Part shown: positions 29,117 to 39,299 of the stretch, in pieces
How positions within the stretch are numbered: the stretch's first letter is position 1
Layout of the letters: every line of letters starts with the position of its first letter
Assembly: GCF_000711735.1 (NCBI RefSeq)
Contig: NZ_JONL01000001.1
Coordinates: 806,001 to 870,000, forward strand
Reading direction: 5' to 3'
Length of the DNA: 64,000 nt
From: Maridesulfovibrio frigidus DSM 17176
Lineage (GTDB): Bacteria; Desulfobacterota; Desulfovibrionia; Desulfovibrionales; Desulfovibrionaceae
Made by a program: the position numbers and the translations under genes
The notes under the pieces: generated by a model
The model's input: the letters and a program-made list of their open reading frames with translations, nothing else
The model's database searches: none
What the model was told of the DNA's origin: nothing

Positions 29117-31276
29117 TTAATCGGCAACTACCACACAGTTTCTACTGATGTCTTTCGCCTTGTATAGAGCTCGATCAGCTCTTTTAATCAAATCTTCACT
29201 GCTTTCCCCTTTAACAAAGCTGGCAACTCCAAAGCTAGCGGTAACACTACCTTTCACAGCCTCGAACCTGAGAGCCTCAACCCTACCTCTGAGCTTCTCT
29301 GCTAAACGGGTGGCTCCATCAATCTTTACTTCGGGACAAATAATTAAGAATTCTTCTCCGCCCCAGCGGCCCACAACATCTGTTTCTCTTACATTTCCTG
29401 AAAGCAAACAGGAAATTGCGACAAGAACAGTATCCCCGACATGATGTCCGTAAGTATCATTAACTTTTTTAAAGTGATCTATATCCAGAATTATCACGGA
29501 AAAATAAGAATGATAGCGACCGGCTCTAGCCAGTTCGCGCTTCATTTCTTCATCAAGCATATGCCTGTTAAAGACACCTGTCAGCCTGTCGGTTTTATAA
29601 AGTGAATCCAACTTGGAGTTCATCAAAATGAGCTTCTTATTATATCTGGAAACAATATTATATCTATATAAAAGCAACAAGGGGAACACAGACAGTCCCG
29701 CCAGGATCTTCCATAGAAGCGAGTAATCAAGGCCTTTATCATAGTGTACAGTTATCCAGCTATTGTGCAGTTCCTGCCGCTCATTATTTGAAAATGAAGC
29801 TATCCCCTTATTTAGAATAGAAAGCAGTTGCGGCATGTCATTTCTGACTCCGATAGCAAGGTCATAGCTAATATCTAACTGACCAGAAATCTTAACATCA
29901 AACAGACCATTTTTTTGAATTTGGTAGCTGATAGAAGAGACAGTATCGATGTACCCGAACACGCCCTTTTCATGAACCTTTTCAAGCCCTGTAAGAGCGT
30001 CTTCGACCTCAACAATTTTCAGATTAGGATACTTTTCTTTCAGTAATTCAATAGCAGCATAATTCTTAACAACTGCAAAAGTCTGATCAGCCACAGCATC
30101 AAAATTATCAACAAATAATTCATCACGGCTAGTTGCTACAACCAAAGGAAATGACAAATAAGAAGATGTAAAATTTAAGTATTTAAGACGCTTGGGAGTG
30201 GGTATGACTGATGGTATAATATCACATTTACGCTCTCTGACAAAAGAAAGAGTCTGCCCCCATGAGTCAGTGGGAACCAGCTGAAACTTCTTGCCTACCC
30301 GCATAGAAAGAAGCTTCATGTAATCTGCGACAAGGCCAACATACTCACCATTTTTATCCACAAGTTCATAAGGCATCCAGCTTGGATCAACACACATAGT
30401 GATAGAATCTATTCCGTTCAGGAATTTCTGCTCATCATCATCAAAAATAATCTGATCCACTGTGTAATCTGGAAAGCTGCTTCCAGCGAGCCACTTATTT
30501 CTAATTAGCAATTTTTCGTAATCTGGAATCGAAGCCAGCCCCTTATTAAGAATACTAATCGCTTCAGGCCAGTCTTTGCGAACGCCAAAAACAAGCTTTA
30601 ACTCTTCCCCAAGAGGATATGCAATCTGTAAATATGGAAGACCTAGCTTATTTGCAGAATATATTGTTGCTCCGTTCCCAAATGTAGCATCTGCCTCATT
30701 ATGGACAACAGCCTCAATCACCTCTTTGATCGTTTCAAATTCTATAATGCGCAATCCATCGATAGTTCTAGCTAGCTTCTCGTCAACCATGTTGCCTTTA
30801 TGAACGGCAAGGACTTTACCCTTCAAATCCTCATTACTTTTAATATTTTTGGGATTCCCAAGAGAAACAAGCAACATCTTCTGTATGCCCATATATGAAT
30901 CTGAAAAGTTCAAATATTCTTTGCGTTCCTCATGAACCGCTCCAGTGCTAAGTCCATCAATTAAGCCAGCTTTAGCCCTTTCCTGCATTTCGACCCAATT
31001 ACCGGCCTCCAATTGAAAATTAGCACCTGTAGCCTTATTAATTCTGCTTAGGATATCAGCATCTATCCCTGAAATAGAACCATCCTGATTGAGAATAACG
31101 TGCGGTTCCCAATCCTTCTCAGTTCCCAATTTTATTTCAGGGTGAGCTATAATGAAGGCGGCTTCTTCTTTTGTTAATTCAACACCAGAAGATGGAACGG
31201 CAAAACAAATCTCTGCCCCCCCGACCAACGTCAGTAAAGCCAAAAATAGGAGCATATAATTCAAAAGTCTTTTCAT
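29117..31276 (-). CDS. Diguanylate cyclase with two periplasmic substrate-binding (SBP_bac_3) domains
   Basis: 719 residues from the ATG at 31276 with GGAAAG upstream; a TTG start 21 codons earlier is unlikely because the signal peptide begins here (MKRLLNYM to CFA). Two family-3 solute-binding domains follow (about 30-270 and 285-520). Each carries the LGTEKDWEPH/CVDPSWMPYE-type opening. A transmembrane helix (about 522-545) leads to a GGDEF domain with GGEEF at 639-643. Probably binds an amino acid or similar ligand in the periplasm and makes c-di-GMP. Paralogous to the gene at the right edge. Single-gene unit. Confidence 0.94.
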   Translation of the reverse strand: MKRLLNYMLLFLALLTLVGGAEICFAVPSSGVELTKEEAAFIIAHPEIKLGTEKDWEPHVILNQDGSISGIDADILSRINKATGANFQLEAGNWVEMQERAKAGLIDGLSTGAVHEERKEYLNFSDSYMGIQKMLLVSLGNPKNIKSNEDLKGKVLAVHKGNMVDEKLARTIDGLRIIEFETIKEVIEAVVHNEADATFGNGATIYSANKLGLPYLQIAYPLGEELKLVFGVRKDWPEAISILNKGLASIPDYEKLLIRNKWLAGSSFPDYTVDQIIFDDDEQKFLNGIDSITMCVDPSWMPYELVDKNGEYVGLVADYMKLLSMRVGKKFQLVPTDSWGQTLSFVRERKCDIIPSVIPTPKRLKYLNFTSSYLSFPLVVATSRDELFVDNFDAVADQTFAVVKNYAAIELLKEKYPNLKIVEVEDALTGLEKVHEKGVFGYIDTVSSISYQIQKNGLFDVKISGQLDISYDLAIGVRNDMPQLLSILNKGIASFSNNERQELHNSWITVHYDKGLDYSLLWKILAGLSVFPLLLLYRYNIVSRYNKKLILMNSKLDSLYKTDRLTGVFNRHMLDEEMKRELARAGRYHSYFSVIILDIDHFKKVNDTYGHHVGDTVLVAISCLLSGNVRETDVVGRWGGEEFLIICPEVKIDGATRLAEKLRGRVEALRFEAVKGSVTASFGVASFVKGESSEDLIKRADRALYKAKDISRNCVVVAD

Positions 31277-31460
31277 AGCTTTCCATATTTTAATATCATG
31301 TTTATCTATGCTTATACTGCAAAATTCAATCAAGTCCAAATACTTCTGAATTTATACCTCTAAAGTGATTACCCATCATTATAATAAAAAGAAAACGCAA
31401 ACATCCAAATGAGCACTAAAGAACATCTCATATTATCAGTATAATATCACCAAAAATTAA

Positions 31461-31490
31461 AAGGCCCGGAAGAATAATCTTCCGGGCCTT
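31461..31490 (-). terminator. Intrinsic terminator after SulP gene
   Basis: Thirteen-base stem AAGGCCCGGAAGA/TCTTCCGGGCCTT with a four-base loop, then a T-rich tract on the minus strand. Confidence 0.9.
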
Positions 31491-31523
31491 CTAAATGCTT
31501 TCATCTAATAAAGTGGGTCAAGG

Positions 31524-33122
31524 TTACTTAACAGCCAACTCTTCCTGATACTTGTTATAATCGTCAATGCTGACAAAATAGTCAGGATCTGACAGCACAT
31601 TTACAATACATATCTTTTCAGCCTTTTTAATCAAACGAACGCAGTCAGGGCTGAGGTGCCATAAATGAATCGTTTTGCCTGAACGTAAATAAAGCTCAGT
31701 AATTTTATTGATTATCTCAATGGCTGACTGGTCCATAATGCGGGACTCTTCGAAATCAATAATGACAACATCAGGGTCATCCTCCACATCGAACTTGCTA
31801 AGGAACAAAGTTGTTGAACCGAAAAATAGCGGCCCGTATATTTTGTAATGTTTATAACCGTGTTCATCGATTGTCTTACGAGCACGAATGCGCAGTGCAT
31901 TTTCCCATGCGAAAATTAACGCGGAAATGATTACGCCGCAGATTACCGCGATGGCCAAATCATATTTAACAGTAAGGAAAGTAACCAATACGATTACAAT
32001 AACATCCCATTTGGGAACCTTATTAATGATATTAAATGTGCTCCATGCGAAAGTTTTGATAACCACGATAAACATGACACCAACTAAAGCCGCGATGGGA
32101 ACCATTTCAATGTAAGTGGAGGTGAACAGGATAAAGAACAACAGAGCCAGCCCTGCAGTGATACCGGAAAGACGGCCACGACCACCCGAAGTGATGTTGA
32201 TGATGCTCTGCCCGATCATTGCACACCCACCCATTCCGCCGAAAAGGCCGTTGGTGAAGTTTGCAATTCCCTGCGCGATACACTCGCGGTTTCCGTTACC
32301 ATGAGTGCTGGTCAATTCGTCAATCAGTGTCAAAGTCATCAAGGACTCAATCAGTCCGATTGCAGCAAGAATCAACGCGTAAGGAGTAATAAAAGTTACG
32401 CTCTCCCACGTAAGCGGGATTTGAGGGATAGCAAAGCTCGGCAGTCCCGCCTTGATCCCTGTTCCACCATTAACCTGAATGAAAGAAAGTACAGTTGCAG
32501 TATCTATTTTAACAAAAATTACGAGAAGAGAAACAGCGATAATGGCGATAAGTGCGCCGGGAGCTTTACTATATATCATGGGAACAGTGAACAAAATAGC
32601 CATGGTCAAAGCAACAAGCCCGACCATTATCCACATTGAATCACCCTGAATCCATGCGCCGCCTTCCTGAAACATCTTGAGCTGGGAAAGAAAAATCACG
32701 ATGGCAAGGCCGTTTACAAACCCCATCATAACTGAGCGCGGAACCATACGGATGAATTTACCTAAGCGGAAAATACCAAACAGCCCCTGAAAAATCCCGA
32801 CAAGCAGCAAAGTAAAGAATAGATATTGAAGTCCTGCATTTGAACCTGCTCCGCCAAGGGCATTACCCTCTAAAACAAGGTTCACCATAACAACTGCCAT
32901 GGCTCCGGTTGCGCCGGAAATCATACCAGGCCTTCCGCCCAGAATAGCAGTTATGATGCACATCATGAATGCACCATACAATCCTACAATTGGAGAAACT
33001 CCTGCTACAAAGGAAAATGCGACAGCTTCAGGCACCAATGCCAGAGCAACCGTAAGTCCTGAAAAAATATCACTTTGAATACTGCCCTTAGAATTTGAAA
33101 CTAAAGTATGACTGGCTTCCAT
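31524..33122 (-). CDS. SulP family anion transporter with STAS domain
   Basis: 532 residues from the ATG at 33122 ([10 protein letters not shown]), which has AAGGA upstream; the frame continues to 33233, but that stretch overlaps a hairpin. Eleven or so membrane helices start with the family motif [25 protein letters not shown]. The cytoplasmic STAS domain (about 435-520; [21 protein letters not shown]) regulates transport. SulP proteins carry sulfate, bicarbonate or C4-dicarboxylates; the fold shows no clear choice between them. Confidence 0.92.
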   Translation of the reverse strand: MEASHTLVSNSKGSIQSDIFSGLTVALALVPEAVAFSFVAGVSPIVGLYGAFMMCIITAILGGRPGMISGATGAMAVVMVNLVLEGNALGGAGSNAGLQYLFFTLLLVGIFQGLFGIFRLGKFIRMVPRSVMMGFVNGLAIVIFLSQLKMFQEGGAWIQGDSMWIMVGLVALTMAILFTVPMIYSKAPGALIAIIAVSLLVIFVKIDTATVLSFIQVNGGTGIKAGLPSFAIPQIPLTWESVTFITPYALILAAIGLIESLMTLTLIDELTSTHGNGNRECIAQGIANFTNGLFGGMGGCAMIGQSIINITSGGRGRLSGITAGLALLFFILFTSTYIEMVPIAALVGVMFIVVIKTFAWSTFNIINKVPKWDVIVIVLVTFLTVKYDLAIAVICGVIISALIFAWENALRIRARKTIDEHGYKHYKIYGPLFFGSTTLFLSKFDVEDDPDVVIIDFEESRIMDQSAIEIINKITELYLRSGKTIHLWHLSPDCVRLIKKAEKICIVNVLSDPDYFVSIDDYNKYQEELAVK

Positions 33123-33652
33123 CAAAAAAATCCTTATTTTAAGTACACAAAAAAAGGCAAGACCTAGAGGCCCGCCTAACGCTATGTGAAATATTAGAGC
33201 GCGTTGATTACGACAAGGCAAAACGTTACCCATAAAGGGGAACGCTATTATGTCTAAAAAGTTACAATAGTAACTAAAAGCCCCTAAATCGGGCTACTAG
33301 TCTGGAATGATTGCTATTACTTATGAAAACTGAAGAGGTACTAAAGGAGGGTACATCGGAATCGTGTGCATAAATATAAGACTTACTCTCAAGTAGAACG
33401 TAGTTATATAGTTTCTACAACACAGTCAACCCATATTTACTGCAACATTTATATAGACCGATATAATTACACTTTTTATAAACCACTTTTACCTTAAGCC
33501 CTAAAGCGACATGCAATCAACTTACAATACTACTTGCTAACACTACTTCAGAAAGTAGTTTATAGTGCCGGACTGGTTATAGTTCATTAACGCTGGACTA
33601 TTTCCTACTTTTACGATCATTGTTATTAGTCAAACACTTAAAAGGAGTTCCA
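33123..33652. other. Divergent intergenic region, 530 bases
   Basis: No gene I can support. It holds a hairpin plus T-run in the SulP leader (33147-33177, listed separately), a small GCCC/GGGC inverted repeat near 33270-33295, and an ACTACTT repeat set near 33529-33559 (two direct copies, one inverted) ahead of the thiol/peroxiredoxin operon. A strong AAGGAGGG at 33344 has no credible reading frame after it. Confidence 0.5.
33147..33177 (-). terminator. Possible attenuator hairpin in SulP leader
   Basis: On the minus strand AGGC...GCCT with an inner GCCT/AGGT arm is followed by T7-8, just 25 bases before the SulP start codon. It resembles an intrinsic terminator placed to control read-through; no known riboswitch class was recognised upstream of it. 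Confidence 0.35.
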
Positions 33653-34204
33653 ATGCTTAAATATTTATTACCTCTCTGTATTTCTATATTCTTGTTAGCG
33701 GGCGCAGCTTTTGCTGAACCTATAAAAACAGGAGAGTCTTTCCCTGATGTCACGTTGACAGGTAACCAGACTTCCGCACAGCAATCCTACCTTGGATTGT
33801 CTGGTAATGGTCCCTGGAAATTGACCGACATTAAAGCTGACTATGTCGTCATCGAAATTTTCAGCATGTATTGTCCGCACTGTCAGGCAGAGGCTCCGAT
33901 GGTAAATGAACTATTTACCGCTTTGAAAAAATCAAAATCAGCTGATACAATAAAGCTGATTGGAGTAGGAGTTGGTAATTCAAACTTTGAGATCAACTTT
34001 TTCAGGAAAAAATTCCAAGTTGAATTACCGCTATTTGATGATTTAGACTTCAAGATTCATGCTGAAACAGGCGCCCCCGGCACTCCGCATTTCTTTTTAA
34101 TTAAACTTGATGGAAAGAATAAGCCGCAAACAGCACTATCCTTCGCAGGAAGAATGGAAAGCCCTACACAGTTTTTGAAGACTTTGCAGGACGCGGCTAA
34201 ATAG
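33653..34204 (+). CDS. Exported thioredoxin-like protein with CPHC active site
   Basis: 183 residues from the ATG at 33653 with AAGGAG five bases upstream; a longer frame is not supported. The signal peptide ends AFA-EP. The thioredoxin fold carries FSMYCPHCQAEAPMV, the CPHC dipeptide pattern of DsbA-like oxidants, within a TlpA/redoxin-like layout, and GAPGTPHFFLI as the cis-Pro loop. The peroxiredoxin gene follows 28 bases later, so a thiol-peroxide defence unit in the periplasm is likely. Confidence 0.88.
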   Translation: MLKYLLPLCISIFLLAGAAFAEPIKTGESFPDVTLTGNQTSAQQSYLGLSGNGPWKLTDIKADYVVIEIFSMYCPHCQAEAPMVNELFTALKKSKSADTIKLIGVGVGNSNFEINFFRKKFQVELPLFDDLDFKIHAETGAPGTPHFFLIKLDGKNKPQTALSFAGRMESPTQFLKTLQDAAK

Positions 34205-34232
34205 CTGAAACTCTGAAAATCAGGGAGAATTC

Positions 34233-34832
34233 ATGTCCAAACACATCCGAATTTACAGCGCACTTGCAGCCCTTCTGCTATGCGTCTGCATAACGCCAGC
34301 AATGGCAAAAGTACCTGCGGAGCTCGTTTACCAACCCGGCAAACTTAAACCAGTGGACAGTGTTCTGAAAGTTGCAGTGGGCGAAATGGCCCCGGACTTC
34401 ACCCTACCGTCTGTTTCTGGAGAAGATGTACAGCTATCTTCTTTCCGTGGAAAAAAGAATGTAGTGTTATCATTTGTTCCAGCGGCTTTCACTCCGATAT
34501 GTTCCGACCAGTGGCCCGGATATAACATTGCGCAAGAACTGTTTGAGCAAAGCGACGCAATTCTACTAGGAATTACAGCCGACAACACTCCCACTCAGTA
34601 CGCTTGGACTAAGCAAATGAGTGACGGAGGGGTCTGGTTTCCGGTACTTTCAGACTTCTGGCCTCACGGCAAAGTCGCACAGCAATACGGGATATTAAGA
34701 CCTGAAGGGGTTACAGAGCGAGCTATCTTCATCATCGATAAGAAAGGTATCATCCGCTATATTGATGTTCATGACATCAACACCCGCCCCGATTTAGGCG
34801 GTATCATCAGAGCATTACAAAGCGTTAAATAG
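34233..34832 (+). CDS. Exported peroxiredoxin (AhpC/TSA family)
   Basis: 199 residues with a signal peptide ending AMA-K. The peroxidatic motif [11 protein letters not shown] has Thr and Cys in the PxxxTxxC pattern, and [24 protein letters not shown] is the family opening. No second cysteine follows in the mature chain, so it looks like a 1-Cys enzyme that needs an outside reductant, plausibly the upstream thioredoxin-like protein. GGGAG precedes the ATG. Confidence 0.92.
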   Translation: MSKHIRIYSALAALLLCVCITPAMAKVPAELVYQPGKLKPVDSVLKVAVGEMAPDFTLPSVSGEDVQLSSFRGKKNVVLSFVPAAFTPICSDQWPGYNIAQELFEQSDAILLGITADNTPTQYAWTKQMSDGGVWFPVLSDFWPHGKVAQQYGILRPEGVTERAIFIIDKKGIIRYIDVHDINTRPDLGGIIRALQSVK

Positions 34833-35199
34833 ATAAAAATAGAGTGAGTATTAAAGCCGGTTCAGGTTTTAATACTCACTTTTTTTGCTCCATCCAATTA
34901 GCCGCAGCTTTCTAATCGCAGACAACGCCTTTGCCAGACCGCATTTTATGAATTTAACTTCTATCTTAAGACTTTTAGATTCCTGCTTACTAATTTTACA
35001 AACCTCTGTGGGTTTTGAATCTCTATCTGTCAATTTTTCATCCCTCGCGAATTTTATTTAATAATTAAATCGCCCTTTCTTCGTGTCGACACACTCCCTT
35101 ATTGATGTAAGCATGTATTTAGCTTTCATTTTACACGCCAAAGTAATCGCTATAAACATCCAATTTACGCGCGACAAAACAATCTGCGGGGAGTATCAC
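34833..35199. other. Intergenic region, 367 bases
   Basis: After the peroxiredoxin terminator I see only AT-rich, non-coding sequence. The open frame from 35083 in phase with YhcH is an extension without a ribosome-binding site and is not counted as gene. Confidence 0.6.
34843..34886 (+). terminator. Intrinsic terminator after peroxiredoxin gene
   Basis: Thirteen-base stem AGTGAGTATTAAA/TTTAATACTCACT followed by T7. Confidence 0.92.
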
Positions 35200-35661
35200 G
35201 TGATTATAGATAGTTTAGAGCATGCCTCCAAATATAAATTCGGACCTGCATGGGAAAAAACATTTGAGTTTCTAGCCAAAGTAGATCCAGCCATTGAAGA
35301 AGGAAAACACATTATCGATGGCGACAACGTATTTGCGCTGGTCAGCGAATATAAAACTAAAGACTACGACAAGGGACGCTTTGAAGCGCACCGAAAATAT
35401 GTAGATATCCAGTTCCTCATTTCTGGACGGGAAAAACTTGGCTATGCAAGCTTGCAAGCTCTTGAAGAAGAAACTCCATATGATAGTGAACGCGACGTAG
35501 AATTTTTAAAAGACCTACCAGAAGTACCTTCCATCTCGACACTCATTCCGGGAATTTTTATGGCATTTTTCCCGCAAGATGGTCATATGCCGGGGCTTGC
35601 GTATGATAAACCTGAACCTGTCAAAAAAATAGTTATTAAGATTGCTATTAACGCTCTCTAG
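35200..35661 (+). CDS. YhcH/YjgK/YiaL family protein (DUF386)
   Basis: 153 residues from a GTG start that has GGGGAG seven bases upstream; this length and the opening VIIDSLEHASKY match the family exactly, so the longer frame from 35083 is rejected. Family motifs: EAHRKYVDIQFLISG with the metal-binding His and the late FFPQDGHMPGLA with a second His. Members form a cupin-like fold and are linked to sialic acid or sugar-acid metabolism (proposed anomerase). No sialic acid genes are nearby. Confidence 0.88.
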   Translation: MIIDSLEHASKYKFGPAWEKTFEFLAKVDPAIEEGKHIIDGDNVFALVSEYKTKDYDKGRFEAHRKYVDIQFLISGREKLGYASLQALEEETPYDSERDVEFLKDLPEVPSISTLIPGIFMAFFPQDGHMPGLAYDKPEPVKKIVIKIAINAL

Positions 35662-35830
35662 ACTCTTAAGGCTTCACCAATCAGACATCATTAGCCCCGA
35701 GTTATAACAGTTAACATTCTTGCGTGCCTAAAAACTGCATGATATTCTGGTTTATAAAATTTGATTCATTGTGAAAAATATTTGCGAAACCTATGCACCG
35801 CGTATTTTAAATATCAGGGAGAAAACTTGA

Positions 35831-38002
35831 ATGACTAAATATATATCTGCTGGAAAACTGAGCATATCCCTCCCTCTGTACGAACTTATTGAGCAAAAAA
35901 TAGCTCCCGGCACAGGCTTTTCGCCTAGAGATTTCTACGAAGCCTTTGAAGGTATTCTGCTTAAATTCAGCGAACGCAACAAAGAGCTACTAAATGTACG
36001 CGACAATTTGCAGCAACGCATTGATGAATGGCATTTAGCGCATAAAACGCACGCCCCTGCCGCATATAAAAATTTCCTCTACGAAATCGGATATCTCGTT
36101 CCCGAAGGCGATGATTTCATGATCACCACTGACAATGTTGATCCGGAAATTGCGTCCATCGCAGGTCCGCAGCTTGTTGTTCCTGTGACAAATCCCAGAT
36201 ATTCGCTGAACGCCGCTAACGCCAGATGGGGCAGTCTCTATGATGCGCTTTATGGAACAGACGTGATTTCCGACGATGATGGAGCGGCTAAAGGTAAAAA
36301 TTTCAACCCGATAAGAGGTGCAAAAGTAGTAGCATACGGCGCCGATTTTCTAGATATGGCTGTGCCACTCGAGACCGGAAGCCACAAAGAGGCCATCAAC
36401 TACGATTTCGGAACAAGCGCGCTTCTTATCACCTTACAAGGCGGCGCCACTACAACCTTAGCGGACCCTGAACAATTTATAGGGTACGTGCTTGAACCAA
36501 CACTGGGCATACTTCTTAAAAACAATGGCCTTCACATCGAAATCCAGATCGACCATGAAGACATCATAGGTAAGAACCACCTTGCTGGAGTAAAAGATGT
36601 TATAATTGAATCGGCGATTACAACCATTGCTGATTGTGAAGACTCCGTTGCCGTTGTGGACGGCACTGATAAGGCTTTAACTTACGGAAACTGGTTGGGA
36701 CTTATCAAAGGCGACCTTTCTACTGAGTTCACTAAAGGCGGCAAAACCATCACCCGTACAATGCAAGCCGACAGAGAATATATCGGACTTACTGGCGAAA
36801 GCATAAACCTATCTGCCCGAAGCATGCTACTCATCCGAAATGTCGGACATCTCATGACGACAGACGCAATTTTACTTGATGGAAAAGAAATTCCAGAAGG
36901 CATTTTAGACGGAGCAATGACTGGGTTTATATCCTTACATGACTCCAATGAAAATAGCCGCTATCTCAACAGTAAATGCGGAAGCACATATATAGTCAAA
37001 CCCAAAATGCACGGACCTGATGAAGTTAAATTTACCTGCGAATTATTCTCAGCAATTGAAGGAGCATTAGGCCTTGCGCCGCGCGCCTTAAAACTCGGGA
37101 TAATGGATGAAGAGCGGCGCACGACTCTCAACCTGAAAGAATGCATCAGAGCTGCCAGCGATCGCGTAATTTTTATTAACACAGGATTTCTCGATAGAAC
37201 GGGTGATGAGATTCACACCAGCATGGAAGCCGGACCTATGGTTCCCAAGAATGACATGAAATCTCAAAGCTGGATTATTGCATATGAAGACTGGAACGTG
37301 GACACCGGACTTAGCGCAGGATTCAGTGGCAAAGCACAAATAGGTAAAGGCATGTGGCCCAAGCCGGATATGATGCACGAAATGGTTGAGACCAAAATAG
37401 CTCATCCCGAATCTGGAGCAAATTGCGCCTGGGTTCCATCCCCCACAGCAGCAACTCTGCACGCCATGCATTATCACACGGTCAATGTCTTTACCCGTCA
37501 ACATGAACTGCTAGGATCTGAGCGCGCAAACCTCGATGAACTTCTAACCATTCCACTACAAACAGCCCCCCTTACGAAGGACGTCATTCAGCATGAATTG
37601 GATAACAACGTACAGGGTATTCTAGGGTACGTTGTTGGTTGGATTGATCGGGGCGTCGGTTGCTCCAAAGTGCTCGACATAACAAATGTAGGGCTAATGG
37701 AAGACCGTGCAACCCTGCGTATATCCAGCCAATATCTCGCAAACTGGATGCACCACAATATTTGTTCGGAAGAACAGGTCATGGAATCTTTAAAACGTAT
37801 GGCTGCAATCGTTGATAAGCAGAATGTGAATACTGGCGGCTACACTCCGATGTCCGCAAATTTTGAAAACAGCATAGCTTTTAAGGCTGCGTGCGATCTT
37901 ATCTTTAAAGGAAGATCCCAGCCCAGCGGCTATACTGAGCCCATTCTTCACGCTCGCAGACAGGAAAAAAAGAAAGAACTTGAAAGACTTACAACGGCTT
38001 AA
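35831..38002 (+). CDS. glcB: Malate synthase G
   Basis: 723 residues, the normal length for isoform G. Characteristic stretches include [12 protein letters not shown], the acetyl-CoA/Mg site region [32 protein letters not shown] and [18 protein letters not shown]. It condenses glyoxylate with acetyl-CoA to malate in the cytosol. No isocitrate lyase or glycolate oxidase gene is in the window, so the glyoxylate source is unknown. GGGAG lies nine bases before the ATG; single-gene unit. Confidence 0.96.
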   Translation: MTKYISAGKLSISLPLYELIEQKIAPGTGFSPRDFYEAFEGILLKFSERNKELLNVRDNLQQRIDEWHLAHKTHAPAAYKNFLYEIGYLVPEGDDFMITTDNVDPEIASIAGPQLVVPVTNPRYSLNAANARWGSLYDALYGTDVISDDDGAAKGKNFNPIRGAKVVAYGADFLDMAVPLETGSHKEAINYDFGTSALLITLQGGATTTLADPEQFIGYVLEPTLGILLKNNGLHIEIQIDHEDIIGKNHLAGVKDVIIESAITTIADCEDSVAVVDGTDKALTYGNWLGLIKGDLSTEFTKGGKTITRTMQADREYIGLTGESINLSARSMLLIRNVGHLMTTDAILLDGKEIPEGILDGAMTGFISLHDSNENSRYLNSKCGSTYIVKPKMHGPDEVKFTCELFSAIEGALGLAPRALKLGIMDEERRTTLNLKECIRAASDRVIFINTGFLDRTGDEIHTSMEAGPMVPKNDMKSQSWIIAYEDWNVDTGLSAGFSGKAQIGKGMWPKPDMMHEMVETKIAHPESGANCAWVPSPTAATLHAMHYHTVNVFTRQHELLGSERANLDELLTIPLQTAPLTKDVIQHELDNNVQGILGYVVGWIDRGVGCSKVLDITNVGLMEDRATLRISSQYLANWMHHNICSEEQVMESLKRMAAIVDKQNVNTGGYTPMSANFENSIAFKAACDLIFKGRSQPSGYTEPILHARRQEKKKELERLTTA

Positions 38003-38146
38003 CAGCTGCGCTTTTAGCGCAAAATTCAAAGGTTAAAGAAGTACAAGAGAAACTAGTCCAACCCGAACATTTAGTATATTGGGCACTGAGACATTCAAAT
38101 CAGCAACAATAATATATGCTCATTTTAGCTTTTTTCAGGAGATTCA

Positions 38147-39181
38147 ATGTTTACTAAGACCAAGTTGGTTATATTTGCAGCTATGATCATTATCATGGCT
38201 GGATCTTTCGCTCACGCTGACACTATTCACCTTGTGAATGGTGATAAGCTGACCGGAAAAATCAACGTAATGAAAAACGGCAAGTTAAAATTAAAAACAA
38301 CTTATGCCGGAGAAATTACAATTGACTGGGGACAGGTTGCCTCTCTTGATTCTGATGAGCCTATGAACGTTTTCGTAAAGCCTGATCCTGCAACGGCAAG
38401 TGAACTGACTATTGCGGATTCAAAATCTGAGCAGACGAAAGAAGTCGGTACAGAGCAAGGAATTAAAACAGATACGGTTGCCGCCATTAATTCCACACCC
38501 AAAGATTACACTCTGAAAGGTGGGGTTCGCGCTGGTTGGAACAAAGCTTCAGGTAATACGCGCAAAGAAAATGTAAGCGCAGCTTATGATATATCGTATG
38601 CGATAGGGAAGAATCGTTGGAAATCAAATGGCGATCATTACTGGGGAACATCGAAAGGTAAACGAACCGATTACAACTGGCTTCTATCAGCTGATTACAA
38701 CCGCTTTTTGGATGAAAAAGTCTTTGTGACCGGATCGGGTCAGATTCAGCAAGATCAATTTCAGGACTTGGAACTGCGCTCGATAATCGGGACAGGACTT
38801 GGGTATCAATTTTTCGACAGTAACGAATTGACTCTGTCAGTCGAAGCTGGGCCTGCGTATGTCTGGGAAGATTACACAACCCGTTCCAGCCGTGATTTCG
38901 TAGCAGGAAAATGGGGCATAGATTTCAATTGGTGGGCTGTGCCCGAAAGGCTCAAGCTGTTCCACAATCAGATGGGACTTGTCAGTATGGAAGATTCTAA
39001 AAACTGGCTCTGGCAATCTCGCTCAGGCGTAATGTTTCCAATTATAGATAGATTCTTCGGGTCGTTTCAGTACAATTACGACTGGACCAACGACCCCGTT
39101 CCCGGAAAGACACAGGACGATTCACGCATCATGTTTAACCTAGGATATTCTTTCGCAGATTTTCCGTGGATGTCTGATTGA
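38147..39181 (+). CDS. DUF481 outer-membrane beta-barrel protein (YdiY-like)
   Basis: 344 residues with a signal peptide ending AHA-D. A short strand domain (HLVNGDKLTGKINVMKNGKLKLKTTYAGEITIDW) is followed by a linker and a C-terminal barrel with alternating aromatic strands (LKGGVRAGWNKASGNTRKEN; the family's SGNT motif). The chain ends in an aromatic-rich strand, as in outer-membrane barrels. Function unknown; AGGAG precedes the ATG. Confidence 0.88.
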   Translation: MFTKTKLVIFAAMIIIMAGSFAHADTIHLVNGDKLTGKINVMKNGKLKLKTTYAGEITIDWGQVASLDSDEPMNVFVKPDPATASELTIADSKSEQTKEVGTEQGIKTDTVAAINSTPKDYTLKGGVRAGWNKASGNTRKENVSAAYDISYAIGKNRWKSNGDHYWGTSKGKRTDYNWLLSADYNRFLDEKVFVTGSGQIQQDQFQDLELRSIIGTGLGYQFFDSNELTLSVEAGPAYVWEDYTTRSSRDFVAGKWGIDFNWWAVPERLKLFHNQMGLVSMEDSKNWLWQSRSGVMFPIIDRFFGSFQYNYDWTNDPVPGKTQDDSRIMFNLGYSFADFPWMSD

Positions 39182-39245
39182 GAATAGAATCAAGTCTCTG
39201 ATAAAAAAAGATAAGACAGCTTTTACCAGCTTAATATAAAATAAT

Positions 39246-39283
39246 TGTGCCCATCTTAGCGGAAAACCGCTTAGATGGGCACA
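39246..39283. terminator. Bidirectional hairpin between DUF481 and carbonic anhydrase genes
   Basis: Seventeen-base inverted repeat TGTGCCCATCTTAGCGG/CCGCTTAGATGGGCACA with one mismatch and an AAAA loop. The T-tracts are modest, so it may end both convergent transcripts with limited efficiency. Confidence 0.7.
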
Positions 39284-39299
39284 TTCAATTCTAGCTCCA

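Noticed and set aside
33140-33233. In-frame upstream extension of SulP as real N-terminus
   Set aside because: The extension passes through the hairpin and T-run, is atypical for SulP, and the ATG at 33122 has AAGGA at good distance.
33344-33396. Strong AAGGAGGG followed by a possible mini-ORF
   Set aside because: The only start in range is a GTG 13 bases away giving a ten-codon frame with no membrane, leader or attenuator features.
35083-35199. N-terminal extension of YhcH
   Set aside because: Open frame but no ribosome-binding site; the GTG at 35200 has an excellent one and restores the usual family length and N-terminus.
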